Position numbers and translations under genes: made by a program. From positions 1,386,001-1,450,000 of the forward strand of contig NZ_BAABBQ010000001.1 of the NCBI RefSeq assembly GCF_039538045.1: a stretch of DNA of 64,000 nt. Direction: 5' to 3'. The notes beneath the pieces are model-generated. The model searched no databases. It was not told the origin of the DNA and worked only from the letters and a program-made list of their open reading frames with translations. Shown in pieces: positions 16,182-25,413 of this stretch (position 1 is the stretch's first letter; every line of letters starts with the position of its first letter). The DNA comes from Sphingomonas swuensis (GTDB taxonomy: Bacteria > Pseudomonadota > Alphaproteobacteria > Sphingomonadales > Sphingomonadaceae).

Positions 16182-17269
16182 TCTACCTCGACTATCAGGC
16201 GACGACCCCGCTCGCGCCCGAGGTCAAGGCCGCGATGCTGCCGTGGCTCGACCAATATGCCAATCCGCACAGCCCGAGCCGCAAGGGGCGCGAGGCGGCA
16301 GCGGCGATCGAATATACCCGCAGCCAGCTTGCCGCGATGTTTCCCGCCGGTGGATCGGTGGTCTTCACCTCGGGCGCCACTGAGGCGCTCAACATGGCGC
16401 TGCGCTCGGTCCGCGGACGGATCGTCACCTTGGCGACCGAGCATGCTGCGGTGCTCGACACCGTGCAGTGGCTCGCCGGTCAGGGGCAGGACGTCGAAAT
16501 CCTTCCCGTCGGCAGTGATGGGCTGGTCGATCTCGACCGGCTCCATGACGCGCTCAGGCAACCCACTGCCTTGGTCGCGGCGATGCTGGTCAACAACGAG
16601 ATCGGAGTCGTCCAGCCCGTCGCCGACATCGCCCGGATGGCGCACGAGGCGGGCGCGCTGATGCTGTGCGACGCGGTCCAGGGCTTCGGCCGCATGGCGG
16701 TTCCGGAGGGTCCCGACCTCATCGCCATCTGCGCCCACAAGATCCACGGCCCCAAGGCGATTGGCGCCCTGTGGCGGCGCGACGGGGTCATGGTCGAGCC
16801 GCTCATTCACGGCGGCGGGCAGGAAAGCGGGCTGCGCTCGGGCACCCTGTCGCCAATGCTGTGCGCCGGCTTCGGGGTCGCCGCCGCGCTGGCGGGCGAG
16901 CGGCGCTATGCCGACCATGCCCATATCGAGGGGTTGTGGCGGCTTGCGCTCGCGACGCTCGGCGAGGGCTGGACGATCAACGGCAGCGATACCGAGCGCT
17001 ATCGCGGGAACCTCAACCTGCGCCGCGACGGGCTCGATACCGCCCGTCTGCTCGCCGACTGCCGGCAGGTCGCCTTCTCGCTCGGCTCGGCCTGTGCCAG
17101 CGGCTCGGGCCGTCCGAGCCATGTCCTGCGCGCGCTCGGCCTGTCGGACCGCGAGGCGCGATCGAGCATCCGGCTCGGCTTTGGCCGTTACACGACGGAG
17201 GAGGAGATCGTCTCGGCCTGCACGCTGATCCGCGCCGCGGTCTCGGCCCAGCGGCGCTTCGCGGCATGA
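16178..17269 (+). CDS. Cysteine desulfurase (second of tandem pair)
   Basis: A 363-residue NifS/IscS-type cysteine desulfurase. K188 in CAHKIHGPK binds PLP, His in TEHAAV stacks on the cofactor and C306 in GSACASGSG is the persulfide-forming cysteine. Unlike its upstream neighbour it keeps the HK pair. Start ATG overlaps the stop of the first desulfurase, and its own stop overlaps the ferredoxin start (ATGA twice), so the three are translationally coupled. No scaffold (IscU) or SufBCD gene is in the window. Confidence 0.92.
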   Translation: MIYLDYQATTPLAPEVKAAMLPWLDQYANPHSPSRKGREAAAAIEYTRSQLAAMFPAGGSVVFTSGATEALNMALRSVRGRIVTLATEHAAVLDTVQWLAGQGQDVEILPVGSDGLVDLDRLHDALRQPTALVAAMLVNNEIGVVQPVADIARMAHEAGALMLCDAVQGFGRMAVPEGPDLIAICAHKIHGPKAIGALWRRDGVMVEPLIHGGGQESGLRSGTLSPMLCAGFGVAAALAGERRYADHAHIEGLWRLALATLGEGWTINGSDTERYRGNLNLRRDGLDTARLLADCRQVAFSLGSACASGSGRPSHVLRALGLSDREARSSIRLGFGRYTTEEEIVSACTLIRAAVSAQRRFAA

Positions 17270-17568
17270 CCCTGATCCGCTTCCATCGCCCCGACGGAAG
17301 CCTCGATCGCGAGGTCGAGGCCGACGAGGGCGCCAATCTCCTCGACGTCGCGCAGGAAGCCGGTCAGCCGCTCGAAGGCACCTGCGGCAAGCAGATGAGC
17401 TGCTCGACCTGCCATGTCGTGCTCGACCCCGACAGCTTCGCCCGCTCGGGCGCGCCGAGCGAGGACGAGGACTATCTCCTCGACCTGGCCTTCGACGCGC
17501 AACCGACCAGCAGGCTTGCCTGCCAGGTGGCGGTCAGCGGAGGAGAGATGATGGTGCGGATGCCGTGA
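17266..17568 (+). CDS. Adrenodoxin-type 2Fe-2S ferredoxin
   Basis: A 100-residue ferredoxin with cluster ligands C40, C46, C49 (TCGKQMSCSTCH) and C86, the spacing of the Isc/adrenodoxin group. It probably supplies electrons for Fe-S cluster assembly together with the two upstream cysteine desulfurases, with which it is ATGA-coupled, or for a P450-type partner. ATG at 17266 is fixed by that overlap. Confidence 0.94.
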   Translation: MTLIRFHRPDGSLDREVEADEGANLLDVAQEAGQPLEGTCGKQMSCSTCHVVLDPDSFARSGAPSEDEDYLLDLAFDAQPTSRLACQVAVSGGEMMVRMP

Positions 17569-17623
17569 CCCTCGCAACTCCCTTTCGGGAAAACGTCGGC
17601 GGGATCGGCGCTTGTCGAAGGGT

Positions 17624-17712
17624 GGGAGCCGGAACGACCCGGAACGAAATCGTTGTGGCTGCTTCCTTCCGGACCTGACCAGGTTGGCGACAATTCCGTC
17701 CGCCCGACTCCC
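17624..17712 (-). ncRNA. ffs: SRP RNA (4.5S, bacterial small type)
   Basis: The minus strand carries the signature core CCTGGTCAGGTCCGGAAGG followed by AAGCAGCC, the GGAA-tetraloop domain IV that binds Ffh in the signal recognition particle. The ends GGGAGTCGG and CCGGCTCCC pair as the terminal stem, giving a molecule of about 89 nucleotides. A promoter fits exactly upstream, placing +1 at the GGGAG. It lies between the convergent ferredoxin gene and the divergent BLUF gene. Ends may be off by a few bases. Confidence 0.93.
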
Positions 17713-17718
17713 GCGGGC

Positions 17719-17747
17719 CATATGGCGGAGCAAGGGCGACCATGCAA
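17719..17747 (-). promoter_or_regulatory. Promoter of the SRP RNA gene
   Basis: Minus-strand TTGCAT (17742-17747), 17-bp spacer, CATATG (17719-17724), with the RNA's first base predicted seven bases further on at 17712. A GC-rich stretch (GCCCGC) separates the -10 box and the start, as expected for stringently controlled stable-RNA promoters, though that regulation is only inferred. Confidence 0.55.
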
Positions 17748-17846
17748 GAAGGCCAGCTCGGCCACAGGATGCCGCAATTTACTCCCCGTTAAATTCTGAC
17801 CGCTAACGCCGCGTGGTGCCGGGGGGCACGGCGTACGGAGTGTCCC

Positions 17847-18245
17847 TTGGAGCAGATTGTCTACATCAGCACGGCCCGTGCTCTTCCCGACGGAGAGATG
17901 CTGGCCTCGATCCTGTCGGCCTCGCGCCGCAATAACCTGCGCGACGGGTTGAGCGGCCTGCTGGTGGTTGGCGGTCGCCGTTTTCTCCAGCTGCTCGAGG
18001 GACCCGCAGAAGCCTGCGAGCGCGCCTATGCGCGCATCCGCGAGGACGATCGCCACTTCGCCCTCGTCGAACTTGGCCGCAAGTCGATCACCCGCTGCAC
18101 CTTCGCAAGCTGGGAGATGGGCTTCGAGCAGGCAAGTGACGACAATCTCGAGGCGATGGTCGACCGGCTGGTCGCGCATGTCGACGATCCCTCGATCGCG
18201 GCGCAATTCCGCTCCTTCGCGCAGCTCCACAGCACGGCTGCCTGA
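17847..18245 (+). CDS. BLUF-domain blue-light sensor
   Basis: A 132-residue stand-alone BLUF protein that should bind FAD and change its hydrogen-bond network in blue light. The key flavin-site residues are all present: Y6 (VYIS), N29/N30 (SRRNN), Q48 (FLQLLEGP) and W89 (FASWEMGF). No output domain is fused, so signalling must be by protein contact, as in other short BLUF proteins; the nearest possible effectors, two c-di-GMP proteins, are far away. The start is TTG at 17847, supported by GGAG six bases upstream. Confidence 0.93.
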   Translation: MEQIVYISTARALPDGEMLASILSASRRNNLRDGLSGLLVVGGRRFLQLLEGPAEACERAYARIREDDRHFALVELGRKSITRCTFASWEMGFEQASDDNLEAMVDRLVAHVDDPSIAAQFRSFAQLHSTAA

Positions 18246-18333
18246 CCGGGCGCGCGGGGCCGCGCTTACGCACACTTGAACTCGCCCCGCCGCTGCGCCA
18301 CCCTTCGGCCCTGTTCACCGGAGGGGGCTCCAC

Positions 18334-18729
18334 ATGACCGATTATCCGCTGACGATCGCGGCCTTGCTGCTGGCGCTCGCCGTCTATGTCTGGGCGATCC
18401 TGTCGACCGGTCGCGCTAGGGTGCGCTACAAGGTCGAGGCGCCCTCGTGCAGCGGCGATCCGGCGTTCGAGCGCGCCTTCCGCGCCCAGCAGAACACGGT
18501 CGAGCAACTGGTCCTGTTCGTCCCGCTGCTGGCGCTCGCCGCCATGCTGTGGGGCGACCTTCCCGCCGCGCTGTTCGGGCTGGTCTGGAGCCTCGGCCGG
18601 ATCCTCTACGTCGCCACCTACTCGGCCGACGCGAAGAAGCGAGGGCCCGGCTTCCTTCTTTCCGCGGGACTGTCGGTGCTCGTTCTCGCCGGCCTGATCG
18701 TCACCCTCGCGCTCCGCATCGCGGGCTGA
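18334..18729 (+). CDS. MAPEG-family membrane protein
   Basis: A 131-residue membrane protein with about four hydrophobic segments and the MAPEG core RAFRAQQNTVEQLVLFVPLL (about 48-67), closest in style to bacterial microsomal-GST-like proteins. ATG at 18334 follows GGAGGGG. It is the third MAPEG gene in the window and is not closely related to the tandem pair at 9260-10135. It may act in glutathione-linked detoxification, but this is unproven. Confidence 0.88.
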   Translation: MTDYPLTIAALLLALAVYVWAILSTGRARVRYKVEAPSCSGDPAFERAFRAQQNTVEQLVLFVPLLALAAMLWGDLPAALFGLVWSLGRILYVATYSADAKKRGPGFLLSAGLSVLVLAGLIVTLALRIAG

Positions 18730-18777
18730 TCTCGACACTCTTCCGCACTGCAGCATGGCCGTGTTAGAGGCGCGGCC

Positions 18778-21426
18778 ATGACTTCGACCAACGACATCCG
18801 CCGCAGCTTCCTCGACTATTTCGAAGGCGCGGGACACAGCCGCCAGCCGAGCGCCCCGCTGGTGCCGCAGAACGATCCGACGCTGATGTTCGTCAACGCC
18901 GGAATGGTGCCGTTCAAGAACGTCTTCACCGGTCTCGAGACGCGACCCTATCGCACCGCCGTCTCCTCGCAGAAGTGCGTCCGCGCCGGGGGCAAGCACA
19001 ACGACCTCGACAATGTCGGCTACACCGCGCGCCACCACACCTTCTTCGAGATGCTCGGCAACTTCTCGTTCGGCGACTATTTCAAGGAACAGGCGATCAC
19101 CCACGCCTGGACCCTGTGTACCCGCGAGTGGGGCCTTTCGCCCGACCGGCTGACCGTCACCGTCTACCACACCGACGACGAAGCCTTCGACCTGTGGAAG
19201 AAGATCGCCGGGCTGCCCGACCACCGGATCATCCGCATCGCCACCAAGGACAATTTCTGGGCGATGGGCGACGACGGCCCCTGCGGTCCCTGCTCGGAGA
19301 TCTTCTACGACCATGGCGACCACATCCCCGGCGGCCCTCCCGGCAGCCCCGACGAGGACGGCGACCGCTTCGTCGAGATCTGGAATCTCGTCTTCATGCA
19401 ATATGAGCAGGCGGCGGGCGAGATCGTCTCCGAGCTGCCAAGCAAGTCGATCGACACCGGCATGGGCCTCGAGCGGATCGCCGCGGTCATGCAGGGCGTG
19501 CCCGACAATTACGACACCGACACCTTCAAGGCGCTTATCGCCGCGTCGGAAGAGCTGACCCGTACGCGCGCCGAGGGTACGTCCAAGGCCTCGCACCGGG
19601 TCATCGCCGACCATCTGCGCGCCTCTTCCTTCCTGATCGCCGACGGCGTGCTCCCGGCCAACGAGGGCCGCGGCTATGTCCTCCGCAGAATCATGCGCCG
19701 CGCGATGCGTCACGCCCACCTGCTCGGTGCCGCCGAGCCGCTGATGCACCGGCTCGTTCCCGCGCTCTCGGCCGAGATGGGCGCCGCCTATCCCGAGCTG
19801 GTCCGCGCCCAGCCGCTGATCGAAGCGACGCTCCGCCAGGAGGAGACCCGCTTCCGCCAGACCCTCTCCAACGGGCTTCGCCTACTCGACGAGGCGACCG
19901 CGTCACTCGGTGCGGGCGGAACGCTGTCGGGCGATACCGCTTTCAAGCTCTACGACACCTACGGTTTCCCCTACGACCTGACCGAGGATGCGCTCCGCGC
20001 GCAGGGGCTGCAGGTCGACCGCGCCGGCTTCGACAGTGCCATGGCCGAGCAGAAGGCGCGTGCCCGTGCCGCCTGGAAGGGCTCGGGTCAGACCGCGTCC
20101 GAAGAAGTCTGGTTCGACATCGCCGAGGAGCATGGCGCGACCGAGTTCGTCGGCTATGCCAGCGAGGAAGGCGAGGGGCAGGTTCTCGCCATCGTCAAGG
20201 ACGGCTCGCGGGTCGACAAAGCGGCTGCGGGCGAGAGCGTCCAGCTGATCCTCAACCAGACCCCCTTCTATGCCGAGAGCGGCGGCCAGGTCGGCGATAC
20301 CGGCACGCTCACCGGGGCAAACGGACTCGCCGCCGAGGTCACCGAGACGCGCAAGCAGCTCGGCAAGATCTGGTCGCACCATGTCACGCTGAGCGGGGGC
20401 TCGGTCGCGATCGGTGACGCGGTGCATCTGACGGTGGACCATGGCCGTCGCTCGTCGATCCGCGCCAATCACAGCGCGACCCACTTGCTCCACGAAGCGC
20501 TCCGCCAGCGGCTCGGAAGCCATGTCGCGCAGAAGGGTTCGCTAGTCGCGCCCGATCGCCTGCGCTTCGACTTCAGCCAACCGACGGCCATTCCCTCCGA
20601 CGCGCTCGCCCTGGTCGAAGCCGACGTCAACGCGCACATCCGCGCCAACGGCCGCGTCGACACGCGCCTGATGACTCCCGACGAGGCGATCGCCGAGGGC
20701 GCGATGGCGCTGTTCGGCGAGAAGTACGGCGACGAGGTCCGTGTCGTCTCGATGGGCAGCGATGCCGAGGGCAAGACCTACAGCCTCGAGCTGTGCGGTG
20801 GCACCCATGTCGGCGCACTGGGCGAGATCGGCCTGTTCAAGGTGATCGGCGAAGGCGCGGTCTCCTCGGGCGTTCGCCGGGTCGAGGCGCTGACCGGAGA
20901 GGCCGCGCGCCACTGGTTCGAAGGCCGCGACGCGCGCCTGCGTGAAGCCGCCGCCACCCTCAAGGCCTCGCCCGACGAAGTGCCCGCGCGCGTCGCCGCG
21001 CTGGTCGAGCAGACCCGCAAGCTCGAGCGCGAACTTGCCGATGCCAAGCGCCAGCTAGCGCTCGGCGGGGGCAGCGGCGGCGAGGCCGCGGGTCCGGAGG
21101 AGATCGGCGGCCACAAGTTCCTCGGCCGGGTGATCGAAGGCCTCGATCCGAAGGCGCTCCGCTCCGAGGTCGATGCCGCCAAGCAGCAGCTCGGTTCGGG
21201 CATCGCCGCGCTGATCGCGGTCAACGACGGTCGCGCCTCGGTCGCCGCCGGGATTACCCCCGACCTCGTCGGCACGCTAAGCGCGGTCGACCTCGTCAAG
21301 GCTGCGGTCACGGCGCTCGGCGGGCAGGGCGGCGGTGGTCGTCCCGACATGGCGCAGGGCGGCGGTCCCGACGGGGACAAGGCAAGCGAGGCGCTTGAAG
21401 CCATTCGCGCAATGTTATCTAAGTAA
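18778..21426 (+). CDS. alaS: Alanyl-tRNA synthetase
   Basis: An 882-residue enzyme that charges tRNA-Ala. It has the class II catalytic domain at the N terminus (ALS-type motif [22 protein letters not shown] split over residues 17-38), an editing domain with the zinc-site motifs NHSATHLLH (about 564-572) and CGGTHVG (about 671-677), and a C-terminal oligomerisation domain starting near residue 745. Length matches the family (about 875). No leader T-box is expected in this phylum and none is seen. Confidence 0.98.
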   Translation: MTSTNDIRRSFLDYFEGAGHSRQPSAPLVPQNDPTLMFVNAGMVPFKNVFTGLETRPYRTAVSSQKCVRAGGKHNDLDNVGYTARHHTFFEMLGNFSFGDYFKEQAITHAWTLCTREWGLSPDRLTVTVYHTDDEAFDLWKKIAGLPDHRIIRIATKDNFWAMGDDGPCGPCSEIFYDHGDHIPGGPPGSPDEDGDRFVEIWNLVFMQYEQAAGEIVSELPSKSIDTGMGLERIAAVMQGVPDNYDTDTFKALIAASEELTRTRAEGTSKASHRVIADHLRASSFLIADGVLPANEGRGYVLRRIMRRAMRHAHLLGAAEPLMHRLVPALSAEMGAAYPELVRAQPLIEATLRQEETRFRQTLSNGLRLLDEATASLGAGGTLSGDTAFKLYDTYGFPYDLTEDALRAQGLQVDRAGFDSAMAEQKARARAAWKGSGQTASEEVWFDIAEEHGATEFVGYASEEGEGQVLAIVKDGSRVDKAAAGESVQLILNQTPFYAESGGQVGDTGTLTGANGLAAEVTETRKQLGKIWSHHVTLSGGSVAIGDAVHLTVDHGRRSSIRANHSATHLLHEALRQRLGSHVAQKGSLVAPDRLRFDFSQPTAIPSDALALVEADVNAHIRANGRVDTRLMTPDEAIAEGAMALFGEKYGDEVRVVSMGSDAEGKTYSLELCGGTHVGALGEIGLFKVIGEGAVSSGVRRVEALTGEAARHWFEGRDARLREAAATLKASPDEVPARVAALVEQTRKLERELADAKRQLALGGGSGGEAAGPEEIGGHKFLGRVIEGLDPKALRSEVDAAKQQLGSGIAALIAVNDGRASVAAGITPDLVGTLSAVDLVKAAVTALGGQGGGGRPDMAQGGGPDGDKASEALEAIRAMLSK

Positions 21427-21461
21427 GGCCATAGTCCGGGGGGCGGGATGGGAGATGAGTC

Positions 21462-21932
21462 ATGATGAGTGCGCTTCTGCTTGCTATGCTCCTTCAGTCG
21501 TCGCCGCTTGCCGAACGCAACGGCCTGCCGACGAGCATGCCACCCGTCTCGACCTACCCCTCACGGATCGACAGTAATCTCGTCACCGGCCGCTACGACT
21601 CCGTCGATATCCGCGCCGCGGCCGGAGACCGGCTGCTGATCGATCGCACGCTCAAGGTCTCCTACAGTGAGGTCGGCGCGCGCGGTGACGCGACCCGGCT
21701 GCTCGACGAGAGCTGCCGCCGCAAGATCGGCGATGCCGGCTTCAAGCTGCTGATGTCGCCGGTCGCGCGCGACGCTGCAAGCTTCCGGGTTGCGGCGAGC
21801 TATCGCCCGGACGCGAGCTGCGCGTCCGACGCCCGAACCGCGGTGATCGACCAGGTCGTGATGCTCGAGCGCGGCAAGCCCGTCGTCCTGCAGGGCGCCG
21901 ACGGCCTCCGGCTGGAACTCAAGCGCCGCTGA
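21462..21932 (+). CDS. Exported hypothetical protein
   Basis: A 156-residue protein with a short hydrophobic N terminus (MMSALLLAMLLQSSPLA) suggesting export. The rest is polar with two Cys (in ESCRRK and DASCAS) that could form a disulfide. I do not recognise a family. It lies 35 bp after alaS in the same direction and converges with the antiporter gene. ATG codons at 21462 and 21465 are both possible. Confidence 0.75.
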   Translation: MMSALLLAMLLQSSPLAERNGLPTSMPPVSTYPSRIDSNLVTGRYDSVDIRAAAGDRLLIDRTLKVSYSEVGARGDATRLLDESCRRKIGDAGFKLLMSPVARDAASFRVAASYRPDASCASDARTAVIDQVVMLERGKPVVLQGADGLRLELKRR

Positions 21933-21939
21933 GTTCGGC

Positions 21940-23670
21940 CTAGCGCCGCTTCCCCAGCATCGGTTCCTCGGCCAGCTCGCCCGCCTCGCGGATGGCGGCG
22001 CGAAGCTGGCTGCGCTTCTCGTGGATCGAGGCGATGACCGGGCCCATCGCGACCCCGATGTCGACCAGCACTGCCTCGCTCATCTGCAGCGAGCCTTCCA
22101 TCGTCTCGGGCACCGCGTCGGTCGCGCCGGCCTTGTAGAGCTGCGCGGCATGCGCGCCGTCGCGGGCGCGCGCGACGATCGACAGCTCGGGGCAGGCGGC
22201 GCGGATATCGTGCGCAAGCCGCACCGTCAGCACCGGATCGTCCATCGTCAGCACCACCGCACCCGCCTCGGCGAGGCCGAAGCGTTCGACCGCGTCGCCG
22301 CGCGCGACGTCGCCGTAGATCACCCGGTAGCCCTGCTCGCGCGCCGCGGCGACGCAGTCGATGTCGCCGTCGACCGCGAGATAGGGTCGGCCGTGCTCGG
22401 CGAGCATGTCGGCGATGATGTGCCCGACCCGGCCGAAGCCGAACACCAGGGTCAGTCCGCGCGTGTCCGACGCGCCGCTGCTCAGCGCCTGCGGATCGAT
22501 CCGCCGCGCCATCCGCCGGCCGAGCGCAGCAAGCAAGGGTGTGAGGGTGAGCCCCATCGCGGTCACCAGCGTCCAGAAGGCGACAGTCTCGGCCCCGAGC
22601 AGCCCGGCGGCGAGCGCACTCGCAAGCACGATCAGGGTCAGCTCGGACGGGCTCGCCATCAAGAGGCCGGTCTCGATCGCGGTCCCGACCCGGCTCCCCC
22701 GCCATCGCAGCAGCCCCAGGATCAGCACTGCCTTGGCGGCGAGCAGGCCCGCGGTCGCGGTCAGCAGCGCGGGCCATTGCGCCGCCAGCTCGCCGAGGTC
22801 GAGCCGCATTCCGACGGTGATCAGGAACACGCCCAGCGCGAGCCCTCGAAGCGGCGCGGTGATGACCTCGACCTCGGCATGATAGTCGGTCTCGGCGATC
22901 AGCAGCCCGGCGATGAGCGCTCCGACCGCGGCGCCGAGCCCGACCGCGCCGGTGGCGAGGCTGGCGAGCATTACCACCAGCAGGCTGATCGCGAGGAACA
23001 GTTCGGGGCTCTTGGTCCTCGCCGCCTGCGCGAACAGGGGCGGGAGTAGGCGGCGGCCGAGCAGTAGCAGCGAGGCGATCACCGCCACCCCCGACAGCAG
23101 CACCGCTGCCAGCGCCTCGGTGCTGCCCTTGGCGTCGATCAGCAGCAACAGCGGGACCAGCGCGAGATCCTGGAGAAGCAGGATCGCGAAGGCGGTCTGC
23201 CCGGTCGCCGAGACGGTCCCTGCGATCGGCATCACCAGCGCGGTCGAGGACATCGCCAGTGCAAGGCCGAGCAGCAGCGCCGGGCCGATGCCCATCCCGC
23301 CGAGCGACAGCAGCCCGGCGACCAGCGCGCCGGTCACCAGCATCTGGGCGCCGCCGAGCACGAACACCCGTTCGCGCATCGCCCACAGCCGCCGGAAGCT
23401 CAGCTCGAGCCCGATTGCGAACAGCAGCATCAGGATGCCGATCTCGGCGAAGGGCTCGATCCGCTCGCGATCGGTGATGGTCAGCGGCTCGAGCCAGCGA
23501 TGCTCGGCTGCGAGCCCGCCGAGCCCCGACGGGCCGACCGCGATCCCGACGAGGATGAAGCCGATGACCGGCGAGATCCGGAAGCGTGCGAAGGCGGGAA
23601 TGACGATCCCGGCCGCACCGAGGATCACCAGTGCGTCATGAAATCCCGATCCGCCCAGTTCGCCCGCCAT
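21940..23670 (-). CDS. CPA2-family cation:proton antiporter with RCK/TrkA-N domain (KefC/YbaL-like)
   Basis: A 576-residue inner-membrane antiporter. About twelve hydrophobic segments (residues 10-380) include SPVIGFILVGIAVGPSG near the N terminus, followed by a cytosolic nucleotide-binding domain with FGFGRVGHIIADML (about 412-425) and conserved acidic residues DGDID. Such proteins exchange K+ or Na+ for H+, with the RCK domain sensing NAD(H) or other ligands. ATG at 23670 is chosen; an upstream start at 23712 would translate palindromic repeat DNA. No KefF-type ancillary gene is nearby. Confidence 0.92.
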   Translation of the reverse strand: MAGELGGSGFHDALVILGAAGIVIPAFARFRISPVIGFILVGIAVGPSGLGGLAAEHRWLEPLTITDRERIEPFAEIGILMLLFAIGLELSFRRLWAMRERVFVLGGAQMLVTGALVAGLLSLGGMGIGPALLLGLALAMSSTALVMPIAGTVSATGQTAFAILLLQDLALVPLLLLIDAKGSTEALAAVLLSGVAVIASLLLLGRRLLPPLFAQAARTKSPELFLAISLLVVMLASLATGAVGLGAAVGALIAGLLIAETDYHAEVEVITAPLRGLALGVFLITVGMRLDLGELAAQWPALLTATAGLLAAKAVLILGLLRWRGSRVGTAIETGLLMASPSELTLIVLASALAAGLLGAETVAFWTLVTAMGLTLTPLLAALGRRMARRIDPQALSSGASDTRGLTLVFGFGRVGHIIADMLAEHGRPYLAVDGDIDCVAAAREQGYRVIYGDVARGDAVERFGLAEAGAVVLTMDDPVLTVRLAHDIRAACPELSIVARARDGAHAAQLYKAGATDAVPETMEGSLQMSEAVLVDIGVAMGPVIASIHEKRSQLRAAIREAGELAEEPMLGKRR

Positions 23671-23673
23671 AGG

Positions 23674-23692
23674 CCCTTCTACCGTAGAAGGG
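23674..23692. repeat. Short perfect palindrome upstream of the antiporter
   Basis: CCCTTCTAC, one base, GTAGAAGGG: a 9-bp perfect inverted repeat four bases upstream of the antiporter ATG. Its position suggests an operator or a translation-controlling hairpin, but similar sequence (encoding APSTVEG) is a common repeat remnant in sphingomonads, so a regulatory role is only a possibility. Confidence 0.4.
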
Positions 23693-23752
23693 GCGGGAGC
23701 CAAGCCGCGCACCCGTCCGTTTGCCGCTCATCTTGAGAAAGGAAAGAAATCG

Positions 23753-23965
23753 ATGGCGGACGAGAAGACCTTCAAGGCCGGCGACAAGGTGCACTGGTCG
23801 AGCAGCGGCGGCGAGGCGCATGGCAAGGTCAAGAAGAAGCTGACCAGCCCGATGGAGATCAAGGGCCACCACGTCGCCGCTTCCAAGGACAATCCCGAAT
23901 ATCTGGTCGAGACTGACGACGGCAAGCAGGCCGCACACAAGCCGGGCTCGCTGAAGAAGGGCTGA
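23753..23965 (+). CDS. DUF2945 (hypervirulence-associated TUDOR-like) small protein
   Basis: A 70-residue lysine-rich protein with the family pattern FKAGDKVHWSSSGGEAHGKV at residues 7-26, followed by VAASKDNPEYLVETDDGKQAAHKPGSLKK. The domain is a small SH3/Tudor-like barrel found in bacteria and fungi; its biochemical role is not known. ATG at 23753 follows GGAAAG. It is followed 26 bp later by the FAD monooxygenase. Confidence 0.9.
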   Translation: MADEKTFKAGDKVHWSSSGGEAHGKVKKKLTSPMEIKGHHVAASKDNPEYLVETDDGKQAAHKPGSLKKG

Positions 23966-23991
23966 TTGCGGCAAGCTCCGGCAGAGGGAGG

Positions 23992-25200
23992 ATGATGACC
24001 GACCAGGACGTCCTCATCCTCGGCGGCGGGCCGTGCGGACTGATGACCGGCCTCCTGTTCGCCCGTGCAGGCCTGCGGGTGCGGGTGGTCGAAAAGCACG
24101 CCGACTTCCTTCACGATTTTCGCGGCGACACGGTCCACCCTTCGACGATGGAGGTGCTCGGCCAGCTCGGCCTGCGCGAGGCGTTCCTGGCTCGCCCGCA
24201 CCAGAGGCTCGAACAGGCCCGGCTGCGCATCGGCGGTCGCGAGCTCGTCGTCGGCGATCTTGCGGCCCTGCGGAGCGCGACGCCGTTCGTGGCGATGATG
24301 CCGCAGTGGGAGTTCCTCGACTTCCTCCGCGAAGCGGCCAGCGCTCTTCCCGGTTTTGGGCTCGACATGGGCCTCGGCGCCGACCAGCTGCTCGAGGAGG
24401 GTGGCCGCATCGTCGGCGCACGGCTGAGTGACGGCTCTGAGGTTCGCCCGCAGCTGACGATCGCCGCCGACGGAAGGCACAGCATCGTCCGGCGCGACCG
24501 CTGGCTGCCGCTTCGCGATCTCGGTTCGCCGATCGACGTCTTCTGGTTCGAGCTGCCGCGCGGCGAGACAGATTCCGGCGGGCTTCGAATCGCGGTCGAG
24601 GGCGGGCGGATCCTCGTCCGCGTCGATCGCGGAGCTTATTGGCAGTGCGCCTTTGTTGTTCCGAAGGGCAGCGCGGCTGTGCTCCGCGATGCGGGCATCG
24701 GCGCCTTTCGCGACAGCTTGCGGCGGATCGAGCCCGAACTCGGTGAGCTCGGGGACGCGCTGCCGTCGCTCGATCGCCTTCACCTGCTCGAAGTCACCCT
24801 CGACCGCCTTCGCCGCTGGCATCGCCCCGGCCTGCTGGCGATCGGCGATGCGGCGCATGCGATGAGCCCGATGGGCGGCATCGGGATCAACCTTGCCATC
24901 CAGGACGCGGTCGCGGCCGCCAACCTGCTCGCGCCGGCGTTGCGGAAAGGGGAAGGGATCGACCGGCTACTCGCCCAGGTGCAGCGCCGCCGTGCTCCGT
25001 CGACCGCGATCATCCAGGCGGTGCAGCGAATCGCGCAGGATCATGTGCTCGCGCCGGCACTGATTCGCGAGCAGTCCTTCGGCCGCCCGCCATGGCCTCT
25101 GGTGATGATGGACCGGCTTCCCGCGCTGCGCCGGATGGCGGGGCGGGCGATCGGCTTCGGGATCCGCAACGAGCGGTTGAGTCCACTTCTCACGGCCTAA
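23992..25200 (+). CDS. FAD-dependent monooxygenase (PHBH-like)
   Basis: A 402-residue flavoprotein of the p-hydroxybenzoate hydroxylase group. It has the N-terminal dinucleotide motif ILGGGPCGLMTGLLFARAG (about 8-26), the R-rich segment FRGDTVHPSTMEVL (about 43-56), and the second FAD motif GDAAHAMSPMGGIGINLAIQDAV (split over about 285-307). The length fits single-domain members acting on aromatic or polyketide-like substrates. ATG at 23992 follows GGGAGG. The substrate cannot be inferred from neighbours. Confidence 0.9.
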   Translation: MMTDQDVLILGGGPCGLMTGLLFARAGLRVRVVEKHADFLHDFRGDTVHPSTMEVLGQLGLREAFLARPHQRLEQARLRIGGRELVVGDLAALRSATPFVAMMPQWEFLDFLREAASALPGFGLDMGLGADQLLEEGGRIVGARLSDGSEVRPQLTIAADGRHSIVRRDRWLPLRDLGSPIDVFWFELPRGETDSGGLRIAVEGGRILVRVDRGAYWQCAFVVPKGSAAVLRDAGIGAFRDSLRRIEPELGELGDALPSLDRLHLLEVTLDRLRRWHRPGLLAIGDAAHAMSPMGGIGINLAIQDAVAAANLLAPALRKGEGIDRLLAQVQRRRAPSTAIIQAVQRIAQDHVLAPALIREQSFGRPPWPLVMMDRLPALRRMAGRAIGFGIRNERLSPLLTA

Positions 25201-25227
25201 TCCTTTCGACCTAAGTCTCTAGACCTG

Positions 25228-25265
25228 AAACGAAAATGCGCGCCGGGCAAAGCCTCGACGCGCAT
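25228..25265 (-). terminator. Intrinsic terminator of the small W-rich transcript
   Basis: On the minus strand ATGCGCG and CGCGCAT (25259-25265 and 25236-25242 on plus) form a 7-bp stem with a 16-nt loop, followed by TTTTCGTTT. No other minus-strand gene ends nearby except the CHASE2-EAL gene some 275 bp upstream. Confidence 0.55.
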
Positions 25266-25283
25266 CACGTTCTTCTATGGTCA

Positions 25284-25301
25284 TCCCGGCCGAAGCCGGG
25301 A
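25284..25301 (-). repeat. UUCG-capped hairpin
   Basis: Minus-strand TCCCGGC-TTCG-GCCGGGA: a 7-bp stem with the very stable C(UUCG)G tetraloop, starting five bases after the stop codon of the 20-codon ORF. It resembles one arm of the palindromic repeat family seen at 51466-51551. Confidence 0.7.
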
Positions 25302-25306
25302 GGAAA

Positions 25307-25369
25307 TCAGCCGCGGCCACCTGCGGTAGCGGCGCCCGAACCCCAAGCCCAGTTCCAGAAGCTCCACAT
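25307..25369 (-). CDS. Putative 20-residue tryptophan-rich peptide
   Basis: The ORF encodes MWSFWNWAW followed by an 11-residue Gly/Ala-rich tail ending GGRG. Four of the first nine residues are Trp. It has a Shine-Dalgarno GGGAG seven bases upstream of ATG, a good promoter, and is followed by a UUCG hairpin and an intrinsic terminator, so the parts of a complete tiny gene are in place. Trp-rich leader peptides of this kind usually precede trp genes, but nothing lies downstream on this strand except the terminator. It may be a membrane-active or regulatory micropeptide, or the ORF of a dual-function small RNA. Translation is inferred. Confidence 0.5.
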   Translation of the reverse strand: MWSFWNWAWGSGAATAGGRG

Positions 25370-25413
25370 AACACTGCTCCCTGTTGCACGGCAAAGCCGC
25401 CGTTACAGGTCCA

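Noticed and set aside
25307..25369. The W-rich ORF as a classical trp attenuator
   Set aside because: No tryptophan biosynthesis or tRNA synthetase gene follows; the unit ends in its own terminator and faces the end of a plus-strand monooxygenase gene.
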